DNA from: a candidate division KSB1 bacterium
GTDB lineage: Bacteria > Electryoneota > RPQS01
Assembly (NCBI GenBank): GCA_016214895.1
Contig: JACRMR010000012.1
Span: 1-64,000, forward strand
Direction: 5' to 3'
Length of the DNA stretch: 64,000 nucleotides
In this document: positions 7,764-16,132 of the stretch, in pieces
Position numbering within the stretch: the stretch's first letter is position 1
How the letters are laid out: each line of letters starts with the position of its first letter
Program-made: the position numbers and the translations under genes
Notes under the pieces: generated by a model
Database searches by the model: none
What the model saw: the letters and a program-made list of their open reading frames with translations, nothing else
What the model was told of the DNA's origin: nothing

Positions 7764-8131
7764 TCGCCCTTTGCACGGCCAGTGCTTCGCCGAATGAAGT
7801 GACGCTGGTCGAACAGACGATCGATGCCCGCTTCATTGGCGATGTTCCCGAGCGCATCATCGGGGACAAGGCCTACGATAGCGATTCCCTCGATGAGCAA
7901 CTACGCCGCGACTATGGGATTGAAATGATTGCGCCGAACAAATCCAACCGGAGCGTCAAAACGCAGGACGGAAGAGCGCTGCGCCGCTACAAACGCCGCT
8001 GGAAAATCGAACGCTGCTTCGCTTGGCTCACCCGGTTCAGGCGCTTCCCCGTGAAATACGAATATCATATCGAGAACTTTCTCGGGTTCCTCCATCTCGC
8101 CTGCCTCAAAATTCTCCTCCGATGTTTTTAA
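7733..8131 (+). CDS. IS5-family transposase, C-terminal frame
   Basis: This is the catalytic second half of the transposase in the -1 frame relative to the first half. The frame is open from at least 7697. The listed ATG is simply the first methionine, not a credible independent start. It carries the second catalytic Asp ([10 protein letters not shown]) and the third acidic residue in the basic segment [14 protein letters not shown], which is the DDE_Tnp_1 signature. It ends with a hydrophobic tail ([11 protein letters not shown]) shared with the remnant at 2027-2128. Its stop codon overlaps the right terminal repeat. Confidence 0.8.
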   Translation: MALADRAGFLIALCTASASPNEVTLVEQTIDARFIGDVPERIIGDKAYDSDSLDEQLRRDYGIEMIAPNKSNRSVKTQDGRALRRYKRRWKIERCFAWLTRFRRFPVKYEYHIENFLGFLHLACLKILLRCF

Positions 8132-8273
8132 GATGTGCTCTAGAAGTCCGTGGAACAAGCGGACCGACACAACCATGGGAGGTTCGCCGGTCTGAGATCA
8201 CACTCGGCCGGCACGGAGTGCGAGCTTGCGAAATCGGTGGCTTACTACCGTAAGTACTCCCCGCATCGTGCGC

Positions 8274-8549
8274 GTGAACAAGTCAGTCCTTTGCCTGTCG
8301 ATCATAGCTGCATTCGGACGCGGAGAAACTGCTGAGGACTGGCTGCCGTCGCCGTACCGCCTGCAGGTGGCGCACGGCGATGGGGCGGCCCCAACCTATC
8401 AGGCGTGGCTGCCCATCATTCTGACATACGAGCAGATGCGGGTCAACTATCTGACGAAAGTGCTTGAGAACGAGCGCGTGGATAGCGCAACATCTGTGGC
8501 ACTGGCTTGCCAACATCAACTGAACAATGACGCTCGTACCGCTGTCTGA
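8274..8549 (+). CDS. Small unrecognised open frame between IS5 and the tRNA fragment
   Basis: A 91-residue frame could begin at GTG 8274 with a weakly hydrophobic start (NKSVLCLSIIAAFG) and continues with LPSPYRLQVAHGDGAAPTYQAW. No good ribosome-binding site or known domain is visible. It lies in the presumed island just before the attachment-site remnant, where gene fragments are expected. It could equally be a chance open frame. Confidence 0.2.
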   Translation: MNKSVLCLSIIAAFGRGETAEDWLPSPYRLQVAHGDGAAPTYQAWLPIILTYEQMRVNYLTKVLENERVDSATSVALACQHQLNNDARTAV

Positions 8550-8591
8550 GGGCCGCCTGGCCGCTTTTTAAATCAAATAAATACAATTTTT

Positions 8592-8645
8592 AGCAGCTGA
8601 TTCGTAATCAGCAGGTCAACGGTTCAAGTCCGTTCATCGGTTCCA
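8592..8645 (+). other. 3' fragment of tRNA-Thr(CGT): probable attachment site
   Basis: The segment has a perfect anticodon arm (GCTGA 8596-8600, loop TTCGTAA with anticodon CGT at 8603-8605, TCAGC 8608-8612). It also has a perfect T arm (AACGG/CCGTT around TTCAAGT), an acceptor 3' strand CATCGGT and TCCA at 8642-8645. The D arm and the 5' acceptor strand (expected ACCGATG) are absent upstream, where the DNA is AT-rich and unrelated. A 3' tRNA half without its 5' half is what tRNA-targeting integrases leave at the distal end of an integrated element. Confidence 0.75.
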
Positions 8646-8650
8646 TTCTG

Positions 8651-8679
8651 AGCCCTGTAAGCCAAAGACTTACGGGGCT
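8651..8679 (+). terminator. Hairpin terminator behind the tRNA fragment
   Basis: AGCCCTGTAAG (8651-8661) pairs with CTTACGGGGCT (8669-8679) with one G-U pair and a seven-base loop. It begins five bases after the tRNA CCA. It looks like the original tRNA terminator, which would put the host side of the junction to the right. Confidence 0.6.
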
Positions 8680-9219
8680 TCATCTTGCCTAATTCTTGTA
8701 AAGAAGTTCAGATGCAAGTCGGTCTCTTAGTAACCGTATTGCCTACACCTTAGAAAGGTGACTGGCTGGAAACAACATGTTTTCAATCAGAAAGCAACAG
8801 GGAACCTCGGGGGGAGATTCAGGAGCATGCCTACTATCAGTGGCGGGAACAGTGTGGCGAGCTGACGTGGATAAGCAGATCGTGATCGCGCGGTGTTGAC
8901 CCTGATCCTGGCTCCGCTCCGCCACGCTGGGAGCCGGACGTGTGACTTTCCCGCCCCCGGTACAGAGATTGGGGACAGATCTGATGACGTACTGGCTTTC
9001 TTCTTGACCCCTTTTTGAACTAACGTTCCGATGACGACGCGAAACCGTAACAGGAGTGTCGCGAGCGGGTTGCGGTTCATTCGAGAAGATATTATCATGG
9101 GCCATCCAAGACGGCTCGGTGCTTGCGCTTGAAGCACGATTCAGCGAACCGCGAGCGCAAAGCGAACCTGCCCCGCCCCCATCCGTTCCCGATGAGGCAG
9201 CGGGCCAAATCCCGGCAGC
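8680..9219. other. Gene-poor gap before the MBOAT gene
   Basis: About 540 bases without a coding region I can support. A GGGGACAGATCTGAT run near 8972-8986 resembles short words seen near IS200-like or REP-type elements, but no such transposase is present. No clear promoter was found for the gene starting at 9220. Confidence 0.3.
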
Positions 9220-10665
9220 ATGCCCTACAATTCTCTCGTCTTCGTCACTTTTTTCGCCGGCGTCTATTCGCTGTATCTCCTGCTGGGGCGGTCGCACCGC
9301 GCGCAGAATGTTCTGCTGCTTGCCGCCAGCTACTTCTTCTACGGCTACTGGGACTGGCGATTTCTCGGACTGATCGCGCTCACCACGGTCGTTGACTACA
9401 CCGTCGGACTCCAGCTCGACAAACACAAGGCACCGCGCCAGCGCCGGCGCTGGCTGCTGCTGTCGCTGACGGTCGATCTCGGTGTGCTGGGCGTATTCAA
9501 GTACTTCAACTTCTTCGCCGCGAGCGCGGCGCAGTTGCTGAGTCAGTTCGGCATGCAGTCGGATCCGATCACGCTGAACCTGCTGCTGCCGATTGGCATC
9601 TCCTTCTATACGTTCCAATCGCTCAGTTATACGATCGATGTCTATAAGGAACGGATGCCCGCCACACGCGCGCTGGCGGACTATGCGCTCTGCGTCAGCA
9701 TGTTCCCGCAATTGCTGGCCGGTCCGATCGCACGGGTCAGAACCATGCTGCCGCAGATACAGGCGCCGCGCCGGATTGAGGCCGCTCAACTCAACGCGGC
9801 CGTGCTGCTCATTGTGTGGGGCTATTTCAAGAAAGTAGTCATCGCGGACAATATCGCCATCACGGCCAACCAGATCTTTGACCACTACACGAGCTACCAA
9901 GGCGTCGATCTGCTGATCGGCGCTTTTGCGTTCGCGATCCAGATTTACGCCGACTTCTCCGGCTATTCCGATATTGCGCGCGGCATCGCCAAGCTGATGG
10001 GCTTTGAGCTGATGCTGAATTTCCGACTCCCCTATTGCTCGCTCAGCCCCGCTGATTTCTGGTCGCGCTGGAACATCTCCCTGTCCACGTGGCTGCGCGA
10101 CTACGTTTACTGGCCGCTGGCGGCGACCAAGCCGATTCCCATGCCGGGCGGAAGGAGTCTGGAAATTCACGCTTATCGAAACATGTTGCTGACCATGTTG
10201 CTCGGCGGACTCTGGCACGGGGCATCGTGGAATTTCGTGCTGTGGGGCGCGTATTGGGGCTGTCTGCTGGTCGTGTTTCGGCTGATCGAACCTGAGCCCG
10301 TCACCAAAAATATCTGGAAACAGAGGTTCGCCGCGGCCCGGATTCTGCCGCGGATGGCGGTCATGTTCGCGCTCACGTGCTGCGGCTGGGTGTTGTTCCG
10401 GGCGGAGACTCCCGAGCAGATCCGCTACATCTTCACGCATGCGGGAATTTCATGCTCCGACGGGACCCTTAGCTTCATGCGCGAGGCCGGATTCTTCAGC
10501 TTTCCGCTGCTGTGCGCACAGGTCTGGCAATATCGCACGGGCAACCTGCTGGCACCCTTGTCGGTGCGGCCTGCGTGGCGCGTAGCCTTGCTGACATTCC
10601 TGATTGTGGCCGTGTTTGCCTTCGGTGTGCGTGACTCGTCGGAGTTCATCTACTTCCAATTCTGA
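9220..10665 (+). CDS. MBOAT-family O-acyltransferase (AlgI-like)
   Basis: This 481-residue polytopic protein matches the AlgI/DltB-type membrane-bound O-acyltransferase family. It has many hydrophobic helices, the central FWSRWNISLSTWLRDYVYWPL motif, and the catalytic-His motif GGLWHGASWNF with His333. These enzymes pass acyl groups, commonly acetyl, across the inner membrane to a sugar polymer. The next gene, eight bases downstream, encodes a membrane-anchored SGNH-like protein. This matches AlgI/AlgJ-type pairs in which the SGNH partner finishes the transfer in the periplasm. The acceptor polymer cannot be named from here. It lies close to, but outside, the presumed island boundary. Confidence 0.9.
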   Translation: MPYNSLVFVTFFAGVYSLYLLLGRSHRAQNVLLLAASYFFYGYWDWRFLGLIALTTVVDYTVGLQLDKHKAPRQRRRWLLLSLTVDLGVLGVFKYFNFFAASAAQLLSQFGMQSDPITLNLLLPIGISFYTFQSLSYTIDVYKERMPATRALADYALCVSMFPQLLAGPIARVRTMLPQIQAPRRIEAAQLNAAVLLIVWGYFKKVVIADNIAITANQIFDHYTSYQGVDLLIGAFAFAIQIYADFSGYSDIARGIAKLMGFELMLNFRLPYCSLSPADFWSRWNISLSTWLRDYVYWPLAATKPIPMPGGRSLEIHAYRNMLLTMLLGGLWHGASWNFVLWGAYWGCLLVVFRLIEPEPVTKNIWKQRFAAARILPRMAVMFALTCCGWVLFRAETPEQIRYIFTHAGISCSDGTLSFMREAGFFSFPLLCAQVWQYRTGNLLAPLSVRPAWRVALLTFLIVAVFAFGVRDSSEFIYFQF

Positions 10666-10673
10666 AGCATACG

Positions 10674-11723
10674 ATGCCGGTGACGCACAATACCGCGGAG
10701 CGCATTCCGCCAAGCGACAGCCGCACGCTGCGACGCATCGTGCTGGGATTGCTCGCCGTGCTGTTCGCGGTGAACCTGATGGGGATTCCGGTCAGCCGCT
10801 ATTTCAATTACAACGATCGTTATTGGCTGTTCTCGCACAAGTGGCGGGTCGCCGAACACTGCGGGAAGCTGGACTGGATTGTTCTCGGAGACTCGGCCCC
10901 CAATCAGGGATTTGACGCCGAACGGTTCTCCCGAGTCAGGGGACCCAGCTACAACTTCTGTACGTTTGTACATACGCTGATCAAAGGCCAGCTTGAGATT
11001 CTGAAGACGTACATGGTGCGCCATGGTCCGCCGCAGGGTGTCCTGCTCATTATGGCCGATCAGTTTTGGTTTCGCGTCGCCGATCCACGCCTGGTGGCCC
11101 TGATGCCGATTCCGTGGTCCCGACTCGGGGAATTCACGCAAGAGGTGGAATCTGCATGGCGGTTCAAGCTCACCGTCCTGTTAGATCGCTATGTGCCGCT
11201 CTACTCTCAGCCGACCACCTTTCAAGGGTTGTTGCGCCGTCCGCACCGGCTGTTGCAGCCGCGCCGCAAACTTGACGCCCACGGACTCGAGTTGCAATCC
11301 GAGTCGATGCCCGAGGCGGTACGCGAGAGCGCGCGGAAAAATTCCGAGTTTGCCGGCAAGACCAAGTTTGTCGTCTCGGAGATCAATCGCGACGCGATGG
11401 CGGAGATGTGTCAGCTCGCGGATCTGAACGATTTCGAGATCTACGCGATCCTGTCTCCGATCTGGGAGGGAGCCGCGGAGGACACCGTTTATCGCGCCTA
11501 CTACGACCAGGGTACGGAATACCTGTACGAACTCGAGCGGACACTCCCGCGACTCCATGTCCTTGGGCCATTCCCGCTCACCGAGCCGATCGAGCACATG
11601 CAGCATGTTTACCACGTCACGAGACCGTGGGCCACGGCGTTTGCGGACACGGTGGTCGCCCGTCTCCGAAGTCGCCAGGCCGCGGACGTGTCCACCGAAG
11701 AGCGAACCGCAGGGCCGCGATGA
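10674..11723 (+). CDS. SGNH-hydrolase-like partner of the MBOAT acyltransferase
   Basis: 349 residues with one N-terminal membrane anchor (about 21-42). A GDSA motif with candidate nucleophile Ser74 (VLGDSAPNQGF) follows, and a C-terminal His is present in QHVYHVTRPWA (His314). This order of Ser and a late Asp/His pair is that of the AlgJ/AlgX/DltD-like acyl-transfer proteins. Overall similarity is low, so the family call rests on the motifs and on the tight coupling to the MBOAT gene (eight-base gap). It should act in the periplasm, receiving or donating the acyl group. It could also be an esterase. Confidence 0.65.
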   Translation: MPVTHNTAERIPPSDSRTLRRIVLGLLAVLFAVNLMGIPVSRYFNYNDRYWLFSHKWRVAEHCGKLDWIVLGDSAPNQGFDAERFSRVRGPSYNFCTFVHTLIKGQLEILKTYMVRHGPPQGVLLIMADQFWFRVADPRLVALMPIPWSRLGEFTQEVESAWRFKLTVLLDRYVPLYSQPTTFQGLLRRPHRLLQPRRKLDAHGLELQSESMPEAVRESARKNSEFAGKTKFVVSEINRDAMAEMCQLADLNDFEIYAILSPIWEGAAEDTVYRAYYDQGTEYLYELERTLPRLHVLGPFPLTEPIEHMQHVYHVTRPWATAFADTVVARLRSRQAADVSTEERTAGPR

Positions 11724-11947
11724 TGTGAAGTGCGCGACGGGATTGCCGTGCAGTTCACCCGCCGATTTCTCCACAGCGTTCGCGGTTCATGCTGGAAATT
11801 TTTGCGCAATTTGCGCGATAACTCGGGCGTTAACGGTCCGGCAGCCAGCCGATTGATCGCGGGATTCTACGATGAAAACACAAATAAACAGTCGCTTAGG
11901 ACACGCGGCCGGTTTCGGAAGGATTGTGAAGAATTTACCAAATCCGC

Positions 11948-11976
11948 GTGACTTTCTGCCTCCCGCGTAGTATATT
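11948..11976 (+). promoter_or_regulatory. Possible promoter of the CapA-like gene
   Basis: GTGACT (11948-11953), a 17-base spacer and TATATT (11971-11976). A start site about seven bases on would fall almost at the ATG 11986, giving a nearly leaderless message. No Shine-Dalgarno sequence is visible ahead of that ATG, which fits. Confidence 0.4.
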
Positions 11977-11985
11977 GTAGTCATT

Positions 11986-14874
11986 ATGATTACTCTCCTC
12001 CTGATCGTCCTGGGAAGCGTCGCCGCATGGGGCAGTCCTATTATCGGCGCCGAACGTGACCAGCCTCCGCCAGACACGACCGCGAAACTGATTCTCGTGC
12101 GCGAAGGCGCCGGAGTCCGACTGATGTGGAACTCCGCGCCGGAATGGGATAGTTGGTATGTCGTTCGCGCCTCCGAGCCCGTCTATGAAGCCGGTGATAC
12201 GCTCGCCGTGGTGACGGATACGACCTGGCTTGACTCGCTGGCGACCAGCTATGAGCCGAGTCACTTCTGCTATTGGGTGATTGCCGCCTTCCCCGCTCCG
12301 TGGGTGCCCGATACGATTCGCGTGATCGAGGATTTCAGCGGGAACATGGAATTCACGAGCTATCCGAATCAAGATGACGAACCGGCACATTGGGCGGTGG
12401 TCGAAGACGGGGCGCAGGACTCCGCGGGGAGTCTTGTGCTGTTCGGCGACACGTGGAAAGTTCAGGCCAAGACTCCGTTTTCGATTGACCGCCATGAGGT
12501 CTGGGAGCTGACGTTCAAAACGCTGTTGCGCGGCGAATTGCAGGCGATCGGCGTCGCCGACTCGGCAAACGAACTCTGGTACATCCTCAAGGGCAAGGAA
12601 ACCCGCTACAGCCTGAACTACTTCACGCAGTATCAGGGCTGGTTTCTCGATTCCGTTTGGAATACAGTTGATTTGCAGATCGGAGACGACTGGGTGGGCA
12701 GATTCGGCTACGTTCCGATGCTCAACCGACTGATGTTTGCCAACGACAACGACACCACAAATCCGCGCGGCGTGTGGATGATCGACGGGCTGAAAGATGT
12801 GACCGGCCTGATTCCGCCGCTGCCGGAAGCGCGCTTTTACTGGTCCGAGCTCGTGACGAACGACCCCGACAGTGTGGACGTGGAGTTCCACCCGACGTGT
12901 ATCAGCACCGGAGCGCCGATTACGTCCTATCGATGGAACTTCGGCGACGGGCGGTACTCGACGAACGCCGTGAGCCTTGCGCGCTTTCCGCGAAACGCGC
13001 GGCGAGCCGTGGTCCTGACCGTGGAAGATACGCTGTTACGGATGGACTGGCGAGCCGAATTGATCGAGATCGGAGCCGACACCGCCGCGCGGGAAGTCCG
13101 CGCGCTATTCGTCGGCGATGTCATGATGGGGCGGCGCTACGAGGACCCGGGCGGGATTATCCCAACCTACGGCGTCAATGCGATTTTTGAACGCGTGCGT
13201 GATTATCTTTCCGCCGCGGAATTCGCGGTTTGCAATCTCGAGTGTCCGCTGACCAATGAAACCGAAACACACCCGACCAAGTCGTACACCTTCAAGGGCC
13301 GGCCCGAGTACGTCGGAGCCCTGACGTATGCCGGATTCGATTACTGCGGCCTCGCGAACAACCATAATTTCGATTATCTCGTTCCGGGCATGACCGAGAC
13401 CCAACATGTCCTCGATTCAGTCGAGCTGTTGTCGGGAGGGGCCGCGCTCGATGACGAGCATGCGTGTCGGCCGGTTGTTTACTCGCACAATGGTGTGACC
13501 GTGGCGGTGCTCGCGTACTGCAACGTGGATGGTACCTACGAGAACGCGCAGCCCTTCATGGGAGCGGGACCGTCGAAACCGGGGTTTGCCTTCTGGGATC
13601 GCACGCATATCGAGACCACGATTCCGCAAGCACGGCAACGGGCGGATGTCGTCGTCGCCTTTCCGCATTCTGGACTGGAGTATTATACGGCTCCGTCGCA
13701 GCTGCTGGGTGAAGACGGTGAACTGGACGACGCACCGCTTTCGATTGACGCGCTGATTCCGGATACGTCGGACGTGGACTTGCGGCGTTACGCGATTGAC
13801 ATGGGAGCTGATCTGGTCATCAACTCGCACCCGCACGTGTTGCAGGGCATCGAGGCCTACCACAGCGGCTTCATCGCGCACAGCATGGGCAATTTCGCGT
13901 TTGACCAGCGCTTCCCGGAGACGTTTGTGAGCATCGCGCTGGAAGCGACACTTGATCCGGTGGACCGTGTGCGCCGCTTGCATGTCAAGCCCATTTACAT
14001 CGAGGGCTACATCCCCAGCGTGGCGAGCGGCGAACTGGGCAGGGCGATTCTCGATTACATCAGCGAACTTTCGCGACCAATGGGGACGTGGGTTGTGCGC
14101 GAGGCCGATTCGGCACGGGCCGAAGTGTTGCCGGATTGGACAGCGCCGCTGCAGATCGAGACACGGACGGACACGCTGACGCTGATTTCGCGAAACGGCG
14201 TGTGGATCAGCGCACCGTTCCGGCTGCGCGGTGAGGGCTACCCCGTTGACGTCCGCATCGCCGATGCAGCGGCCATGGAGATTCGGGCCGGGGCCGATGC
14301 GCTGCTGTGCGGCAACATGGAAGACGAGGGAGCCGCGCCGTGGGACTTCAACGATTCGGATGAGGATTTCGACGCGACCACTTACTACCGCGGAGCACGG
14401 TCGTTGCGCTGTCAGGTCAGCTATTCCGGACCGCCGGCCACGACGAGGTTCCTTTACCATCCGCCGCTGTACTCCGGACAAGCGTACTCGCTGACCGGGG
14501 TCGTGCGCGGAGACAGCATGGCCACGGCCAGCGTGGGGATCCGGATGTATCAATCGCGCACGGCGGACATCGTCGAGACGCCCATCTTCGGACCCTACAA
14601 CGGCACCTTCGATTGGAGTCAGAAATGGCTCGACTTCGCCAGTCAATCCAACGCGCACTTCTACGATATTATTTGCTCGGCCTCAGGAATGAACGGCACG
14701 GACGCAAATTTCTGGGTCGATGATCTCTACCTTGTGCAATGGCAGAACTGGAGTCCGCAACAAGTCGTCGTCGAGTTTCCGAGCAACAAACGGTTCGTGC
14801 AAGTTCGTTCCGATGCCGCGGTCACGTCCGTGGTCATCGAGTATGATATGGCGACGACGAGTTACCTGCCCTGA
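11986..14874 (+). CDS. Secreted CapA-like metallophosphatase-fold protein with PKD and CBM-like domains
   Basis: 962 residues. A signal peptide (about 1-20) is followed by an uncharacterised beta-rich region to about 280 and a PKD domain (about 281-348, WNFGDG). The CapA/PGA_cap domain runs from about 370 to 680 with its standard motifs: GDVMMG near 375, NLECPLT near 415, LANNHNFDY near 455, FPHSG, NSHPHVLQG near 614 and SMGNFAFD. The C-terminus (about 770-920) resembles a CBM4/9-type jelly roll ending VDDLYL. CapA proteins take part in poly-gamma-glutamate capsule synthesis, but no capBC-type genes are here, so the substrate is open. No T9SS sorting tail is seen. It is probably exported to the periplasm or surface. 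Confidence 0.8.
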   Translation: MITLLLIVLGSVAAWGSPIIGAERDQPPPDTTAKLILVREGAGVRLMWNSAPEWDSWYVVRASEPVYEAGDTLAVVTDTTWLDSLATSYEPSHFCYWVIAAFPAPWVPDTIRVIEDFSGNMEFTSYPNQDDEPAHWAVVEDGAQDSAGSLVLFGDTWKVQAKTPFSIDRHEVWELTFKTLLRGELQAIGVADSANELWYILKGKETRYSLNYFTQYQGWFLDSVWNTVDLQIGDDWVGRFGYVPMLNRLMFANDNDTTNPRGVWMIDGLKDVTGLIPPLPEARFYWSELVTNDPDSVDVEFHPTCISTGAPITSYRWNFGDGRYSTNAVSLARFPRNARRAVVLTVEDTLLRMDWRAELIEIGADTAAREVRALFVGDVMMGRRYEDPGGIIPTYGVNAIFERVRDYLSAAEFAVCNLECPLTNETETHPTKSYTFKGRPEYVGALTYAGFDYCGLANNHNFDYLVPGMTETQHVLDSVELLSGGAALDDEHACRPVVYSHNGVTVAVLAYCNVDGTYENAQPFMGAGPSKPGFAFWDRTHIETTIPQARQRADVVVAFPHSGLEYYTAPSQLLGEDGELDDAPLSIDALIPDTSDVDLRRYAIDMGADLVINSHPHVLQGIEAYHSGFIAHSMGNFAFDQRFPETFVSIALEATLDPVDRVRRLHVKPIYIEGYIPSVASGELGRAILDYISELSRPMGTWVVREADSARAEVLPDWTAPLQIETRTDTLTLISRNGVWISAPFRLRGEGYPVDVRIADAAAMEIRAGADALLCGNMEDEGAAPWDFNDSDEDFDATTYYRGARSLRCQVSYSGPPATTRFLYHPPLYSGQAYSLTGVVRGDSMATASVGIRMYQSRTADIVETPIFGPYNGTFDWSQKWLDFASQSNAHFYDIICSASGMNGTDANFWVDDLYLVQWQNWSPQQVVVEFPSNKRFVQVRSDAAVTSVVIEYDMATTSYLP

Positions 14875-14911
14875 CGTCGAGCGCCGCCGAAGCCGGCCGA
14901 AGCTGAATGCG

Positions 14912-14936
14912 CAAGGGGCACGATGAGTGCCCCTTG
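14912..14936. terminator. Bidirectional terminator hairpin
   Basis: CAAGGGGCA (14912-14920) and TGCCCCTTG (14928-14936) pair perfectly around a seven-base loop. It sits between the convergent CapA-like gene and sulfurtransferase gene and can serve both. Confidence 0.75.
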
Positions 14937-14966
14937 TCGTAGCCAACAGATTGCGACAACGGCGAC

Positions 14967-15797
14967 TCAGACGTCATGGTGCTGAATCCACTCGCTCCAA
15001 CTGCCGGGATAGAGGCGCGCGCCGCGCAGGCCGGCCAGCTCGAAGGCCAGCAGATTGTGGCAGGCTGTAACGCCGGAGCCGCAGTAACAGATGACCCGCG
15101 ACGCGTCGCGGATGCCGGCGGATTCAAAGCGCGACCGGAGGTCCCCGGCAGATCGCATCACCGGCGGGTCGCCGGTCAAATTGTCGGTAAAGGGCAGGCT
15201 GATCGCGCCCGGAATGTGCCCCGCGACCGGATCGATCGTCTCGTTTTCGCCGCGAAATCGCTCGGCTGAGCGCGCGTCGGCAAGGATCAACTTCGCGTCG
15301 GCGAATTGCTCGACTTCGGTCATCGTCGCTAACAGGCTTGGATCGGGTCGAGGATTGATGAGTGCCCCGATCGGTGTCAGAGTTTGAGCAGCGCCGCGCT
15401 CGATTGAGCGCCCTTCGCGAGTCCACTTCGCCAATCCGCCGTCCATCACGGCGACCCGCGAGAAACCGATCCATCGCAACATCCACCAGAGGCGCGCCGC
15501 CTGTGATCCGTCGGAGTGGTCATAGGCGATGACAGAGTCGCCCGGGCTGATTCCCTCGCGAGACAGGGTGCTCGTGAACTTTTCCGGCGAGGGCAGCGGA
15601 TGTCGGCCGGAATTCGCCGCGGAAACGTCGGCGAGGTCGATGTCCAGATCGAGAAATCGTGCACCGGGCAAGTGCGCGGCGGCGAATTCCGCAGCCGCGA
15701 CTCCGGGCTGGCCGGGCACGGTGCGAACGAAGACGGGGATCACGCGCGGATCATGAAGCCGCTCGATAACCCAGTCAGTCGAGACCAGTAGTTGCAT
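14967..15797 (-). CDS. Thiosulfate / 3-mercaptopyruvate sulfurtransferase (two rhodanese domains)
   Basis: 276 residues from ATG 15797. A longer frame upstream lacks family similarity. An inactive N-terminal rhodanese domain (about 1-130, with HLPGARFLDLD and IAYDHSDG) is followed by the catalytic one (about 150-276, GHIPGAISLPF). Cys239 in the loop CGSGVTAC is the persulfide-carrying residue. The CGSGVT loop is characteristic of 3-mercaptopyruvate sulfurtransferases, whereas thiosulfate enzymes usually have CRxGx[R/T]. I therefore favour mercaptopyruvate as donor. It moves sulfane sulfur to thiols or cyanide in the cytoplasm. The gene stands alone, divergent from the glycosidase-like gene. 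Confidence 0.9.
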   Translation of the reverse strand: MQLLVSTDWVIERLHDPRVIPVFVRTVPGQPGVAAAEFAAAHLPGARFLDLDIDLADVSAANSGRHPLPSPEKFTSTLSREGISPGDSVIAYDHSDGSQAARLWWMLRWIGFSRVAVMDGGLAKWTREGRSIERGAAQTLTPIGALINPRPDPSLLATMTEVEQFADAKLILADARSAERFRGENETIDPVAGHIPGAISLPFTDNLTGDPPVMRSAGDLRSRFESAGIRDASRVICYCGSGVTACHNLLAFELAGLRGARLYPGSWSEWIQHHDV

Positions 15798-16132
15798 GTG
15801 AAGCCGATGTGAAGTTGTTATAAGACTCGACAGCGAGAACGCGATGTCCCGTTGACGTCCAATCGCATTGACAATTGTGACACGCGTGTCGCGCGGGTAT
15901 GATACAGGGGGCAAGATCGCTTCGCAAACGGTTGCGGTGTGCAGAGGTTTCCTGCTGCCACATGTTCAAGTGCTCGCGCCGACTTGTGTTCACCGTTTGC
16001 GGAGGCGCACGAAATTCAGGCGGTTGGAGAAATCCGTTCACAATTCGGTCGTCTTCAGGATCCCGAACCCGCGCCCGTCATCGTGGCATGGGATTTGACA
16101 TAGCCGTTGGTGAACACTCCGGATACTGTATC
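15798..16132. other. Divergent intergenic region
   Basis: About 335 bases between the sulfurtransferase and the glycosidase-like gene. The frame of the latter stays open upstream to 15899, but this part shows no family-like sequence. A TTGACA occurs at 16095-16100, but the nearest -10-like hexamer is more than 20 bases away, so I do not call a promoter. Confidence 0.35.

Larger units (their letters stand above)
7270..8139 (+). mobile_element. IS5-family insertion sequence
   Basis: The left end AGCGCATCTCAAATAC (7271-7286) matches the inverted right end 8124-8139 in 13 of 16 bases. CTA occurs just outside both ends (7267-7269 and 8140-8142), possibly a target duplication. Inside are a strong promoter and a two-frame transposase with catalytic motifs of the IS427-like IS5 subgroup. 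The right inverted repeat overlaps the transposase stop. A diverged 3' piece of a related element is present at 2027-2128. Confidence 0.8.

Noticed and set aside
8537-8645. A complete tRNA-Thr with its 5' acceptor strand near 8537 (ACCGCTG)
   Set aside because: The distance to the CCA is about 110 bases, the acceptor strand mismatches, and no D arm can be drawn. A 3' fragment is the better reading.
8972-8986. GGGGACAGATCTGAT run as an IS200/REP-type element
   Set aside because: Only the short word is present. There is no transposase, no paired copy and no clear hairpin.
8743-10440. 565-codon open frame on the minus strand
   Set aside because: It lies opposite the MBOAT gene, has Arg/Gln/Asp-rich composition typical of a GC-rich shadow frame, and shows no domain.
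13417-14658. 413-codon open frame on the minus strand
   Set aside because: It is antisense to the CapA-like gene and has the same shadow composition.
16095-16130. Promoter of the glycosidase-like gene using TTGACA at 16095
   Set aside because: The nearest -10-like hexamer is at a spacing above 20 bases and a normally spaced one is absent.
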